Counted from the stretch's first letter, positions 20,440-31,973 are shown. The stretch: DNA of 64,000 nt from Nymphalis io (GCF_905147045.1 NC_065908.1:7502001-7566000), one strand, 5' to 3'. Numbers and translations are program-made. Notes: a model not told the origin generated them from the sequence alone.

Positions 20440-22088
20440 AATTCAAATTCAACGTAAGAAATAAAGCGAAGTAAAAAATTTGCAAACAACTTTATAAACA
20501 CGCACACACATACACGGACACGCACACACAACACATTTGTATTATAATTTTCTCACATTAATATTAAGTAAGAATGTATATTATTGCACATATTAATACT
20601 TAAACTATAAATTAAAATTATTTTAATCTTATAATTGTATCTGTTATACCTACTCATTTTTTATAATCAAAATTGTAATCCAGTGTGTATTTTAGTAGTG
20701 TATAATGGCGTATATCACTACTCGGTGTCGATAGATGGCGTTAATTGAATCTGTCACATTCCTGAATCGCGCTGTCAAAATGATTAAATAATGAACAGAG
20801 GAAAGCTCTTCCTTAGTTTCATTTACCGTTTGATTCCCCCAAAATGACATCGGCCTAAACAAGTAGGTACTAAGTAATAACTGTACAACAATTTCTGTAA
20901 TGTTTAGTACAAGTAAATAAATAATATATAATAAAATAATGACATGTGACGTCATACTAAGTTTGCATTTAACGCAAAACTGATAGGGTTTGCCGGACCA
21001 TTCCATTGAAATCAGCAATAACAAGTCAACAAAAAAAGCTTGATTCTATATAACAGAATGAATAAGAAGATCAATATTTACTCACTTACGACTTACCAAT
21101 GCAAAATGCAAATGACCAACTGGCTTCTCAATTTGGGCTTTGGTTATTACTTAAACGATTAATATAACATTGAACTAACTTATTTCTCCTTCCTACCCCA
21201 TCCCTTCCTTATTATACACTTTATAAATAATTCTTAGGTATATATATTTAAGTGTATATATTATATTTTGTTAAATTAAATTAAATTCTATTTTATTATT
21301 TGCATTGAACGAATAATAAATAAATGTGCTGTCGAATTGGAGGGCGTTAGTAGCTCCGACACGGTATTATAATATTGTAGTTACTATTGTATATATTGTT
21401 TATGATATGTATAAATTGTTCAAGTAAATAAATAAATAAAATAAAATAAATAACAAATTCTTATTCTTATAAAGTATTTAATGTTTATATTGCGTTATTG
21501 TATCGATTAAAATTTTAATGTTTAAGGTCATACTCGTATCTCATTTGAAATTACTCTGCTAGGTTTTTTTTACCATTAAATAACCAGCGCATGCGTGGTG
21601 AATCCACTCAGGCTTTTCTTAACGCCAGTTTATTGTTATAGCCATACTTTTGGAAATTATGTCACTTTTACGACATTTTTTGTATTAATCAAACGCCGTA
21701 CAAGCCGTCGACGTTAAAACTTCGAATATTTACATAAAACAGAGCGAGAGTGCTTCATTTAAAAATAAAATTTGTTTTAGAATTATGGTAATTTAACGAA
21801 AGGTCAGCAATAATAAATTTTTTTTGCGAGATCAAAAATTGTTTTCACTCAAAGGGTTTTATGGAGGCAGAAATAAAAATTCGAATATTACAAAAACAGT
21901 TACTATATTTCTATATTGATAATTATAAAGGTTAACTGAAAAATAATGTCTTATAAATTATAATGCTTGTTTACTTAAATATACGTTCATACCATTCTCC
22001 ATGCATTTCTGAAATGGAACGTCTTTGCTTTACGCGATATTGCTATCGTGGAATGTTCTCGTGATGTCTCAAAGGTTAATTATACGTA
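20440..22088. other. Gene-free stretch with simple repeats
   Basis: Includes an AC-rich microsatellite (20495-20530) and, near 21340-21460, a segment that ends in CAAGTAAATAAATAAATAAA with AAAT repeats, like the 3' end of a LINE. Nothing else supported. Confidence 0.45.
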
Positions 22089-22430
22089 TCTTATCAAGGA
22101 TCGAGAGTTCAAATTTGGGCAAGAATTTTTATTTGATGTGGTAGATGTATTTAAATCGACGAAATCATCGTGAAGAATATGAATTTATTGCACAGAATTC
22201 CGCCACACATTTCTCCAGCCCGCATTAGAGTATCCCACTGCTAGGTTAAGGCGCGACGCTGTTCCAATGCACAGAATTCTGCCACACATTTCTCCAGCCC
22301 GCATTAGAGTATCCCACTGCTAGGTTAAGGCGTCACGCTATTCCAATGTCGGTTAGTGGAATACACTACAGACTTGCATCCGAAAGATGCAGGTTTCTCC
22401 AAGACGCTTGCCTTGACCCAGCATGGGATG
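22089..22430 (+). mobile_element. Family C-like element with internal 79-bp tandem duplication
   Basis: Degraded family C features (GAGTTCAAATTTGGGCAAG, TCATCGTGAAGAATATG, CCAGCCCGCATTAGAGTA). Positions 22189-22267 and 22268-22346 are consecutive copies of the same 79-bp unit with very few differences. The duplication post-dates most decay of the element. Confidence 0.7.
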
Positions 22431-22531
22431 AAATATAAATACAAATTAAGCACTCGAGTACACTTTTTTTATATTTGACGGGCAAATGACTCTAAATTTA
22501 TCCATCTATCTATCCATCTGATAGTAAGTGA

Positions 22532-23005
22532 TAGTACTCATCAAATATACTACCACCAAACAGCAATACTAAGTATTGCCAGTGCCAAGTTACTGGTGGT
22601 AGGGCTTTGTGCAAGCTCGTCTGGGTAGGTACCGCCCACTCATCAGATATTCTACCGCAAAACAGCAGTACTTGATATTGTTGTGTTCCGGTTTGAAGGG
22701 TGAGTGAGCCAGTGTAATTACAGGCACAAGGGACATAAAATCTTAGTTCCCAAGGTTGGTGGCGCATTGGATATGTAAGCGATGGTTGACATTTCTTACA
22801 ATGCCAATGTCTAAGAGCGTTGGTGACCACTTACCATCAGGTGGCCCATATGCTCGTCCGCCTTCCTATTCTATAAAAAAAAAAAATGCCATTACAGGCA
22901 CAAGGGCAATAACATCTTAGATCCTTTGTAATGCATGGGCGATATAAGTTGTTTCGTATATGGACGTTCGTGACCACATACCATCATTTTCCCATCCGCC
23001 TACTA
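22532..23005 (-). mobile_element. Old family A copy interrupted by a younger family A copy
   Basis: Left part 22532-22585 (CATCAAATATACTACCACCA, AACAGCAATACTAAGTATTG) and right part 22887-23005 (CATTACAGGCACAAGGGCAA, GACCACATACCATCATTTTC) belong to one diverged copy. A well-preserved copy sits between them. Confidence 0.78.
22592..22886 (-). mobile_element. Family A short retroelement, full length with A-tail
   Basis: Runs from ACTGGTGGTAGGGCTTTGTG to CCGCCTTCCTATTCTATAAA with an uninterrupted A-run. TGCCA occurs on both sides and may be a short target-site duplication. Among the best copies; use it as the reference for the family. Confidence 0.9.
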
Positions 23006-23705
23006 AATAGCTTACGTTATAATAGTTACCATTTAATCGTCAACTTCTGTATAAACCGTAATATTTCTCAATTTGTTAAAATTTCCTATTATTTATATAT
23101 CACGTTATTCCTACACTATAGCTGCGATATTTCTGTTCAGGTAAATATGAGTTATAAGTTAAAACAAGTATAAGCTATAATGACGGTTATTTCTCTTAGG
23201 CGTACGTTTAAGTTACAATCTTTTACTGGAATTGCCTTTTGTAATATTCAAAGGCTTTTTGTGTAATTTTGGTCGGGATATTTGTTGTGTTAATATTTTT
23301 CTTTTGAATATAATTTTATTTCTATTGTTCTGAACCTGATTTTAGTTTTATTGAAAGTGTTTATATAGAAATAATATTATTTAAGAGTAAATTTTGACTC
23401 GTGATTGTTGATAAATGTCAAATTATATATTATATAGTCTTAAATTTGGTCTATTTAATGTGTTTTAGAAATGATTATCTATGCAAGAATAATAGCCAGG
23501 GCATCAAGAAAAAAAATCGTTAGATGGTCCATTTAAGAAAGCTTATAGTGTATATATATTTATTAATTAGACTATATATCATCATACTACAAACTACGGA
23601 GTGGAGCAGTAGCGGTACTTGGTTCGGTGCTATTTTTCGAATATATTTTTTGATATTATTTTGTTTATCGTTTCGGTCCGTTAATTTAAGAAGGATAATT
23701 TCGCG

Positions 23706-23860
23706 AGGGAAAATGTGTCCAACTTAACGAAAATTCTGTCCCATGTGTACTCATCAACCCGCATTGGAGCAACGTGATGGAATAAGCTCCAAGCCTTTTC
23801 AAAAGGAGAGGAGACCTTAGCTCAGCAGTGTAATATTTACATACTATTGCTTACTTAAAT
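23706..23860 (+). mobile_element. Family C SINE, 3' half
   Basis: Reads AATTCTGTCCCATGTGTACT, CAACCCGCATTGGAGCAACG and AAGCTCCAAGCCTTTTCAAA to CTCAGCAGTGTAATATT, with a decayed tail (TACTATTGCTTACTTA). Confidence 0.8.
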
Positions 23861-24397
23861 TTTAAAAAAAGGCAGTCATAATGAGTGCCGATAGACGTGA
23901 AATCTTGAAACTGCTTAATAATATATTTATCTAATTTCCACATTTATTGCCTCACCAAGTAATAATTCGATCCTTTTTTTACTATATAGTTTTTTATTAA
24001 TCAAAATACACACTGTGTCGCAAACTCGGTATAAAATATTAATACAGCTTAATTTAAATAAATAATAATTAAAATACAATTATATAATTTCCACAAATTT
24101 CAATCATTATTATCCTCATTAATTTCCACAATACTTAAATTATCTGTACTTTCAAAGATTTCATTGTATTAACATAAGCATGTCAGTGAAGCAAAGTCGT
24201 CTAAAGAAGTTTTCACTTCAATATAGTAATAATAATATTAGTAAAATTTTATTTATCTTTTTAATTATGTACAGACATTTTTATAAAATACAAAATTAAA
24301 ATAAAAAGAACAAAATATACATTACAAATTTAAAGCAAAAACACGTCGTCTAAAAGATTGTCCTGTGGCATTGTATCCAAGACGCTAGCACTAATGC

Positions 24398-24600
24398 CTA
24401 GCCCCCTCCCGATTTCAACGGCGTCCTAAGCCGAGGTCCGGCCTCACAGGAGGCACCCTTAGGACGTCCGACTCTCTTGAGTTCCTCGTGTGGCTCCCAA
24501 CATCCGGCTGAGTTCATCTCATCCACCATCCTCCCCCTCCCGGTGACGCTGTAGAGGCCACTCTGACCAACAGCAACTATACATTTCGAAAAAAAAATAA
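24398..24600 (-). other. GC-rich segment beside LINE relic
   Basis: Compositionally unlike its surroundings. On the - strand it follows the LINE C-terminal remnant and may be that element's 3' untranslated part or a separate repeat. No coding call. Confidence 0.4.
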
Positions 24601-24609
24601 AATATTGCC

Positions 24610-25030
24610 TCACTGCACCGCTAGATTCAGCCTTCGGGTTAAATAAGCGCCAGCTCTTGGGTCACCAAAAGTGTGGACCAGTTTCTTAGAAATATCTTTT
24701 ATGCTTTTTTTATTTCGGACGACCATGGACCCAATGTTGCAAAACCGCAAATTCATATCCGTTGGATAAAAGTGAATATTTGCGGCGATTGAGTATTTGA
24801 GCAGCTTCAGCGGCTGCACTGGCTTTACGAGGCGTATTCTTGATATGAGATACTGCCAGCGTATCTACACAAGTTGCATCCCACTATGGCACTAATGTCG
24901 CTCCATCGGGTCTCTTTGAATTGTAAATTTAGAATTTTGGCTACGGTGTTTTTAAGTAAGGCATCAATAGCGGCTGTAATAGAAGGGAATATCCAAAAGG
25001 GGCTGCTGCGTAATAAATACATAAACTTTG
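24610..25030 (-). pseudogene. Decayed LINE polyprotein C-terminal remnant
   Basis: Two consecutive - strand frames. The first (25022-24825) starts YLLRSSPFWIFPSITAAIDA and includes KNTVAKILNLQF. The second (24819-24610) ends KKLVHTFGDPRAGAYLTRRL then NLAVQ. These resemble the post-RT region of lepidopteran LINEs (a YLLRSSP-type block, and the closing DPRAGSYL.QRISIAIQ-type block). In intact elements the two lie hundreds of residues apart, so an internal deletion is inferred. Multiple stops. Family recognition is from memory; moderate confidence. Confidence 0.6.
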
Positions 25031-25384
25031 TGGCAAATAAACATCTCCGAAGAAGTATACTTATACGTTCATGTTTGAAATAATATTAGTACGTGTATTG
25101 GTTAAAATAATGTAATAAAAATGTACGTCCATAGTTATACCATTATGTCGGAGAGTTGATATTGAACGTACTAAAACAGGAACTAGTCTGTTTTAAGAAA
25201 ATATTTTTTCCTTGCATCATAGAAGGCTATGTTATTGAACATTTCGAATCTAAAAAGCGGAGCAGTCACCATAAATATTAACCAATATAGCAGAAATATA
25301 GACAGTTCTGATTAATTATATCAAATAGGATTTCATCAAAATGCACCGCGCCGCAATGATATGTTTATATAGATAACATTTTGA

Positions 25385-25660
25385 CGAGCCGGTTGGCGTG
25401 GTTGGTAAAACACTTGCCTTTCACGCCGAAGGTTGTGGGTTCGATTCCCACACAGGACAGACATTTGTGTGCATGAACATGTATGTTTGTCCTGAGTCTG
25501 GGTGTAATTATCTATTTAAGTATGTATTTACAAAAGAAAAGTAGTATATGTAGTATATCAGTTGTCTGGTTTCCATAGTACAAGCTCTGTACAAGCTTAA
25601 TTTGGGATCAGATGGCCGTGTGTGAAAAATGTCCCAGGATATTATTATTATATTATTATA
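25385..25660 (+). mobile_element. Family D SINE, full length
   Basis: The tRNA-like head has GAGCCGGTTGGCGTGGTTGG and GTGGGTTCGATTCCCACACA. The body carries GTCCTGAGTCTGGGTGTAAT and GCTTAATTTGGGATCAGATG. It ends TGTCCCAGGATATTATTATT, an (ATT)n tail. Nearly the same as the copies at 12641 and 58190. Confidence 0.9.
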
Positions 25661-25679
25661 TATAATGGTAATTGGGTTG

Positions 25680-26130
25680 GCTGTCTCTTTGGTCTACGGG
25701 GGCGCTATGCGCACCTTCTTTTCATTACATTTATATTAGCTCGACTAGGAGTTTGATTCCAGGACCTTGGCAGCCTTATAATCTAGTCACTTGACCAAAG
25801 GGGCTCACTAAAATCTGCGCTACGCACTCCGTCTCTTGGGGGGTGTCATGCGATCGCAAACACATACTAGGCTGCCTCGACGGTTGGTCAGACCCTGCAG
25901 ACCTCCAATTCCTACAGGGGTTCCCAGGGTTTAGAGAAACCCTTAACCCTAGCGACGCTTATGGTAGGCATAGGGCCGACGCCTCCCGGTCAAACTCGGC
26001 GGAGCAGGTCAGCGAAAGCACTCTCCTAAAGATAGGCTGCCTGGAGTTTGGCCTTAAACGCCGAATTCGTAACATTCCGTCGTTCCTGTCATTACTCACA
26101 CACACAGGCTCCGCGAAAACATTATAAAAC
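25680..26130. other. GC-rich block of unknown nature
   Basis: Contains a 94-codon open frame at 25843-26127 that I do not believe is a gene: it has no recognisable domain, and the block's edges are abrupt against AT-rich DNA. Probably a fragment of an unclassified element. Confidence 0.4.
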
Positions 26131-26372
26131 TCGACATCACATTTTACTTGCACCTACAATTTTGTTACCGCTAAATAGTAAATAAGTAAAAAATTCGGCA
26201 AGTAGACGTCAGCCGCCTCTGAAACATTCATCTCTCTCGCGGACGGTTGTTTTACATCCCCGGAGTGGTGCAGCGCGGATAGAGTTGTGAAGATACGCTT
26301 ATTTATCTCTATCAATGCGATTCTCTTAAATTCAAGAAGAATATGTCGCCGTTGATCGTCATCAGTATAAAG

Positions 26373-26404
26373 TACATTAACAGAACATAAGTTCTGTTAA
26401 TGTA
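26373..26404. repeat. Perfect 14-bp hairpin, 4-nt loop
   Basis: TACATTAACAGAAC (26373-26386) pairs with GTTCTGTTAATGTA (26391-26404) around ATAA. ATCGTCAT lies on both outer sides as a direct repeat (about 26356 and 26405). Confidence 0.85.
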
Positions 26405-27204
26405 ATCGTCATTTATTCTTTTCTGCCGTTTCCATGGTAACGATTATACATATATCAAAACACCTAAATAACTCGAAATTATGAATGTGTAAGTATAGTA
26501 TATGACTTTTTATGTGGCTTTATGCGACTATTTTTGTATGGGGCCTTTCGCATAATGCAATACATTTTATATATACTGTAAAAATGCAATAGTTATATAT
26601 ATATTATAATTCAATTTTATTTTTAATTAACAATATAATTCAATGTAAGTAAATACTGTATAACGGTAAATTAGAAGCAATTTCATCGTCAAAAATATTT
26701 AGACCAAAAAAAATATTAAGTACGCGTACTACTGTTTTAATTATATCTCAAATCTATTATAAAAGAAAGTCACCAGCCTGATAATATATATTAGTTGGCT
26801 TTGTTTAAAGTATATATCTTAAATATAAATATAAAATATTTTGCTATACATAAACAAAGGCAATAACGAAATAATTCAGTACCCTTTTCTCCTCTGTCTA
26901 TCAACATAAACGGTTGAAATGTTTTTGATTGAAATGTTCCAATCAATGTATCAATAATGTTTACATTCGAATTTCAACGAATAGATGATTACTAGTTTTA
27001 ATTAATACTCATAATTTTAAGCGTATTATGTACTTGAGACGTATCCATATTATATATATCCTCTCAGACTTGGTAGCACTTGTACAAATATTTAATGGCG
27101 GTGTTACTCGACATTCGACGTGAATTCGGTGTACTCACTTCAACACTAGGATTTAATATCTAGAAGTAACATTATGCATCAAATAATACATTGTCTTTTC
27201 AAAT

Positions 27205-27266
27205 ATTTATATGTAATACCTGCCCCCTCCCTTAACGCAGGCAAAGCTGCGGGTGAAAACTAGTAT
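27205..27266 (+). repeat. Family E 3' end
   Basis: TGCCCCCTCCCTTAACGCAG then GCAAAGCTGCGGGTGAAAAC and TAGTATAATAT, the same terminus as the copy ending near 46560. The rest is lost or too diverged. Confidence 0.6.
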
Positions 27267-28802
27267 AATATAAGAAATGTACTCCCTAGATACAAAAGAA
27301 AATTTATACTTTAATGTAAATATTATACTAGCGGATTATGATTTCGTTGAAAAGATTAAAATGATTAATGTAGACATCTTATGTTAATTTAAAAAAATGT
27401 ATATGTAATATTTACGACGCGAGTTTCTGGCTTTAAATTTTTAAGGCGGAATTCTATTTTTATTTTTAGTAGAAAAATAGTACATACCTCTAACGATGTG
27501 TTACAATTCCATAATGATCGGTTGAGTAGTTCAGTATTGCGGATATTGTTTGGCTAGTGTGAACGAGAAATGCAGTTTGTCTTTACATTCATATAACGGC
27601 TAAGAGAAGTTTGCTTACAGACGGCGGCTGGCTTTACCTTAGACGTGAATGCTCTCTTAATTCGAGAATTATATGTGACAAATACATCCCATTATGGTGT
27701 TTTTCGTTAGATAGACTAATGACGAGAATTCAGTTGTTAAATTATTAAATTGTTCAAGAATACTAATAGTACTAAATAGGTACTAAATACTAAATAGGTA
27801 CTGAATGCTGGTAGAATTTTAAAGCTGATCAAAGTGACGTGACGTGACGTGAGCTTTGTACGGTCATTTTGATGCACGCAACAGCGCGGCTATCGGCGCG
27901 CTTTACATATACGTGTGATGTGATCCAGCATAAGCTGAACCCTATTTAATATGATTGATGGAATAGATCTGAGGTCAACTTACATTGGGAAATCTAAATC
28001 TCTAAAACTGTCCATTTTTTAACTTTGTTTTGTTATTATAAACTTTCAAATATCATTATTTTACAGACTGTCATTTATAGGTAGCTAAAGTTTAGCCAAT
28101 TCAACTGTACAGTTATTTTATAGCATTTTTATCGAATAAATGTTCGACGTGATTTTTAAAATTGACAATTTTTTTTAATTATAAGACGATTGAAATAAAA
28201 CAACAAGTTTGCCACAGTATATTAGTGAAAACCGCACCCAAATTAGTTAAGCTGTTTCTAAGATTAGAGCACACAAACAGACAAAAATTCTAACAAACAT
28301 TGTTTTAGGTTATATTGCATTGATGAAGGCCCCCGATAATAGTTTTACTCATATATTTTCCATGTACAGACAGCGATCAGATACATCTTTATTATATATA
28401 TAGATAACGTATTGAACCCGCGACATTGAACGCAGACAGCAGTACCCTAAGTTGTTTTCATATAAACGTTTCAATCATAATAATTATACCGAGAATCTTA
28501 TTTACATAAGAAATAATCCATAAAAGACATTCATCGCTGTGAATGCAGTTTTTCAATAACTTGCAACTCGTAATTTTAACGACGATGAATTGCAACTGGA
28601 GTAACGGTAACTGTCTTCAAATTATTAGCATAAATAAATTCAACTATAAATGATTTCACAGAAACTTGAAGCGGGCACTTGCTCACCAAGTCTTAGTCGG
28701 CTTTAACTTACCTGAAAATTAAGGCTTGCACCAAACACTGCGTTTTCTTTTCGCTTTATTAAAGCATTTTTCTTGTCACGTTTTAATTCTGCAGTTGTAG
28801 GC

Positions 28803-31800
28803 GTTTATTTTACACAATCACCAGCCGAAAGACGTCCACTGCTGGACAAAGGCCTCCCCCAAGGATTTCCACGTTGGCCGATCTTGCGCTGCCCGCATCC
28901 AACGGCTTCCCGCGACTTGTTCTAAGTCGTCGGTCCACCTTGTAGGGGGCCTGCCCACGCTGCGTCTTCCGGTTCGTGGTCGCCACTCGAGAACCTTTCT
29001 GCCCCAGCGGCCGTCGGTTCTGCGAGCAATGTGCCCCGCCCACTGCCACTTCAATTTAGCAATTCTTCGGGCTATGTCGGTTACTTTGGTTCGCCTGCGG
29101 ATTTCATCATTTCTGATTCGATCTCGCAGAGAAACTCCGAGCATAGCCCTCTCCATTGCCCTTTGAGTGACCTTGAGCCTTCTTATGAGGCCCATTGTGA
29201 GCGACCACGTCTCTGATCCATAAGTCATCACTGGCAACACACACTGGTCGAAGACTTTCGACTTGAGACACTGCGGTATTTGGGATGAGAAGATATCGTG
29301 TAGCTTCCCGAACGCTGCCCAGCCGAGTTGAATTCGACGATTGACCTCTTTCTCGAAGTTGGACCTACCTAGTTGGATGGTCTGACCTAGGTAGACATAG
29401 TTGTCTACAACTTCGAGTGCAGAATTTCCAACCTTGACTTGAGTGGGTGCAACATGGATGTTCGACATGATTTTCGTCTTGTCCATGTTCATTTTTAGAC
29501 CCACTTGTTGGGAAACCCTGCTGAGGTCATCGAGCATAGTGCCGAGGTCTTCCAAGGTCTCAGCCATAATTACAATGTCATCGGCAAATCGAAGATGAGT
29601 GATGTACTCGCCGTTAATATTGATGCCAAGTCCGTTCCAGTCCAGAAGCTTGAAAACATCTTCCAATGCAGCGGTAAACAGTTTCGGAGATATCACGTCT
29701 CCCTGTCTTACACCTCTCTGCAGTTGGATAGGTTTTGAGTTCTGATCCTGGAGTCGGATCGACATGGTGGCGTTCTCGTACAAGCACTTTAACACCCTGA
29801 TATACCGATAATCAATTTGGCACCTTTGAAGAGAATTCAGCACGGCCCAGGTTTCGATCGAATCAAAGGCTTTCTCATAGTCCACAAACGCTAAGCAAAG
29901 TGGCTGGTTATACTCCCCAGTCTTCTGTATAACTTGCCGCAGCGTATGTATGTGGTCTATGGTGCTAAAGCCTTTCCGGAATCCGGCTTGTTCGGGTGGC
30001 TGGAAGTCGTCAAGCCTTTGCTCGAGACGATTCGTAATGACTCTCGAAAACAACTTGTAAACATGACTCAGCAGTGAGATGGGCCTGTAATTCTTCAGAA
30101 GGGTTTTATCACCCTTCTTAAAGAAAAGTACCACCACACTTCTGTGCCATGCTTTTGGCGTTTGACCTTTGGCAATGACGGAGTTAAAAAGCCTCTGAAG
30201 AGCCCTGAGGATCGGTGTACCACCCGCCTTCAGAAGCTCGGCTGTAATACCATCATCACCAGGTGCCTTGTTGTTTTTGAGTTGTCCGAGAGCCATTCTA
30301 ATCTCGAAAAGACTGACGTCCTGAAAATCTTCAGTGTAGTGTCGGGTTAGTCTTGCTCTGGGATCTGCAGCATGACTACTGACAGGTGATTGAGCTGTCG
30401 TGTACAGCTGACCGTAGAACTTCTCAACCTCTTCCAACAGCTCAGATCTTGACGTGACTATTCTGCCATCCTCAGTTTTCAGCCTTGTCAGTTGACTCTG
30501 ACCAACAGACAGATCTCTGGCGAACACTTTAGAGCCTTTGTTCCGCTCGATGGCCTCTTTAATGCGCATTGTATTAAATTGGCGAGTGTCGCGAGTTAGA
30601 GACTTTGAAATCCGTCTGTTGATCAGCCGATAGCCGGCAGCATCAGCTGGGGACGTCAGAATCATTTTCCGTCTTTCCTCCATAAGCCGTAGGGTAGAGG
30701 CAGAGATCTTTTTGGTTCCTTTTGTACGGCTGGTCTTGAAGGTCTTAGACCCAGCCGTACGGACAGTTTCCACAAGCCTGTCGTTGTATGTGTCCACTTC
30801 CTCGCAGTCTGCTAGGCAATCGAATCGGTTTTGGAGTTCGAGCTGAAAGGCTTCGGGATTTCGGATTTGAAGAGGTGATGGTCGGAGCGTAGACTTCATC
30901 AGTCGGGACCTCTGGAGTTTAACATTGATATTTAACGAGCCTCTTACGAGTCTGTGATCGCTCCCAGTTTTGACTGCATTGATCACGGAGACGTCATTAA
31001 ATATTTGTCTTCTCGTCGACAAGATGAAGTCTATCTCATTCTTGGTTTTCCCATCAGGGCTCACCCAGGTCCATTTACGCTGACCTGGCTTCTTGAAAAA
31101 GGAGTTCATCATAAAGAGTCCCTCCTTCTCCATAAAGTCGGCCAACATCTGGCCCCGAGTGTTGCGGTCTCCAATTCCATGAGGTCCCACCTTTAACTCA
31201 TCACCGAATCGTTTGCCCAGCTTCGCGTTGAAGTCCCCCATTACAACAGTGAAATGAGTCTTGTTGGTATGTATGGCTTTAGATAAATCCTCATACATGA
31301 CCTCAACCTCATCGTCGGAGTGTGTCGAAGTCGGCGCGTATACCTGTATGACCTTCAAAGAATACCGCTTGGTGATTCTGAGTATAAGGTACGCCACCCT
31401 AGCCGACACACTCTCGATTTTCACAACGTTGTTAACGAGGTACTTGTGGACTATGAACCCGACACCACCTTGAGACAGTTGATCGCCCTCTCGGAAATAG
31501 AGAAGGTTACCGGATTTCAGGATCATCGTATCCTCCCCCTGTCTTCGGACTTCGGATAATCCGACGATATCCCAGTGTAACCTGCTCAATTCTTCCTCCA
31601 GTTCGATGATCTTCTCGTCGGTCCGCAGTGTACGCGTGTTATATGTTGCCAGGGCCAGAGGTCGTCGGTGTTGGTAACACGAAATCTGCCGGGGATTCTT
31701 AGCACCCCCTGCCCCGCCGTTACCACAGCTGTTACCAAGGCTAGGAATAGCAGGGCTGCCGGGGACTAGGGGCCGTGGTTTAGTTGCGCGAATCATGAGG

Positions 31801-31973
31801 GGATATGCCATAATCGCCACGCTTGGCAGACGGGTTGGCGATCGCAGTAAGTTAGTCATAGTACTCAGAGAGACGCTGCTGCCCGTTCTCTGGTGTATAT
31901 TCCCTCGGGTCGACTTCTACGCCCCCCACGGGATGAGATGGGGTGGTGATATTCGTCGCCGTCACCACACACA
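28803..31973 (-). mobile_element. RTE-like non-LTR retrotransposon, apparently full length
   Basis: A GC-rich segment that stops abruptly at AT-rich DNA on both sides. It carries one long ORF (28818-31859, - strand) with endonuclease then reverse transcriptase, a short 5' leader (31860-31973) and a very short 3' end with a single TGATTG. I could not find a convincing target-site duplication, so the boundaries are approximate. The single-ORF layout and short 3' end fit the RTE clade. Confidence 0.88.
28818..31859 (-). CDS. RTE-like endonuclease/reverse transcriptase
   Basis: A 1013-residue retroelement protein that nicks target DNA and reverse transcribes its own RNA. The apurinic-type endonuclease spans about residues 68-306, with SEVRR (Glu103), MGDFNAKLG (Asp209, Asn211), EIDFIL (Asp277) and GSDHRLV (Asp301, His302). 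A linker to about 480 precedes the reverse transcriptase (about 525-800), with NNKAPGDDGI, NYRPISLLS, AGFRKGFSTIDHI, AFVDYEKAFDSI (Asp660), GVRQGDVISPKLF and LRFADDIVIMA (Asp760, Asp761). The basic C-terminus has AMERAMLGVSLRDRIR and WQWAGHIARRTDGRWGRK. All expected catalytic residues are present and there is no internal stop. The start at 31859 is the first Met; Met17 (IMAYPLMI) is an alternative. Clade assignment rests on domain order, size and tail type. Confidence 0.9.
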   Translation of the reverse strand: MTNLLRSPTRLPSVAIMAYPLMIRATKPRPLVPGSPAIPSLGNSCGNGGAGGAKNPRQISCYQHRRPLALATYNTRTLRTDEKIIELEEELSRLHWDIVGLSEVRRQGEDTMILKSGNLLYFREGDQLSQGGVGFIVHKYLVNNVVKIESVSARVAYLILRITKRYSLKVIQVYAPTSTHSDDEVEVMYEDLSKAIHTNKTHFTVVMGDFNAKLGKRFGDELKVGPHGIGDRNTRGQMLADFMEKEGLFMMNSFFKKPGQRKWTWVSPDGKTKNEIDFILSTRRQIFNDVSVINAVKTGSDHRLVRGSLNINVKLQRSRLMKSTLRPSPLQIRNPEAFQLELQNRFDCLADCEEVDTYNDRLVETVRTAGSKTFKTSRTKGTKKISASTLRLMEERRKMILTSPADAAGYRLINRRISKSLTRDTRQFNTMRIKEAIERNKGSKVFARDLSVGQSQLTRLKTEDGRIVTSRSELLEEVEKFYGQLYTTAQSPVSSHAADPRARLTRHYTEDFQDVSLFEIRMALGQLKNNKAPGDDGITAELLKAGGTPILRALQRLFNSVIAKGQTPKAWHRSVVVLFFKKGDKTLLKNYRPISLLSHVYKLFSRVITNRLEQRLDDFQPPEQAGFRKGFSTIDHIHTLRQVIQKTGEYNQPLCLAFVDYEKAFDSIETWAVLNSLQRCQIDYRYIRVLKCLYENATMSIRLQDQNSKPIQLQRGVRQGDVISPKLFTAALEDVFKLLDWNGLGININGEYITHLRFADDIVIMAETLEDLGTMLDDLSRVSQQVGLKMNMDKTKIMSNIHVAPTQVKVGNSALEVVDNYVYLGQTIQLGRSNFEKEVNRRIQLGWAAFGKLHDIFSSQIPQCLKSKVFDQCVLPVMTYGSETWSLTMGLIRRLKVTQRAMERAMLGVSLRDRIRNDEIRRRTKVTDIARRIAKLKWQWAGHIARRTDGRWGRKVLEWRPRTGRRSVGRPPTRWTDDLEQVAGSRWMRAAQDRPTWKSLGEAFVQQWTSFGW

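Larger units (their letters stand above)
26131..28802. other. Gene-free stretch with small structures
   Basis: Holds a 14-bp perfect hairpin (26373-26404), a family E 3' end (27205-27266), a family E-like - strand fragment (about 27440-27560), short TACTAAATA repeats (27760-27800) and a GTGAC pentanucleotide repeat (27833-27852). No coding region supported. Confidence 0.5.

Noticed and set aside
22189..22346. Possible CRISPR-like or satellite array
   Set aside because: Only two adjacent units with no spacers, in a eukaryotic SINE; a simple tandem duplication.
25843..26127. 94-codon ORF in a GC-rich block
   Set aside because: It lacks recognisable domains, splice context or a promoter. Open frames of this size are expected in GC-rich repeat DNA.
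29031..31559. Several + strand ORFs of 60-80 codons opposite the RTE ORF
   Set aside because: Antisense shadows of a GC-richer coding region, with no independent signals.
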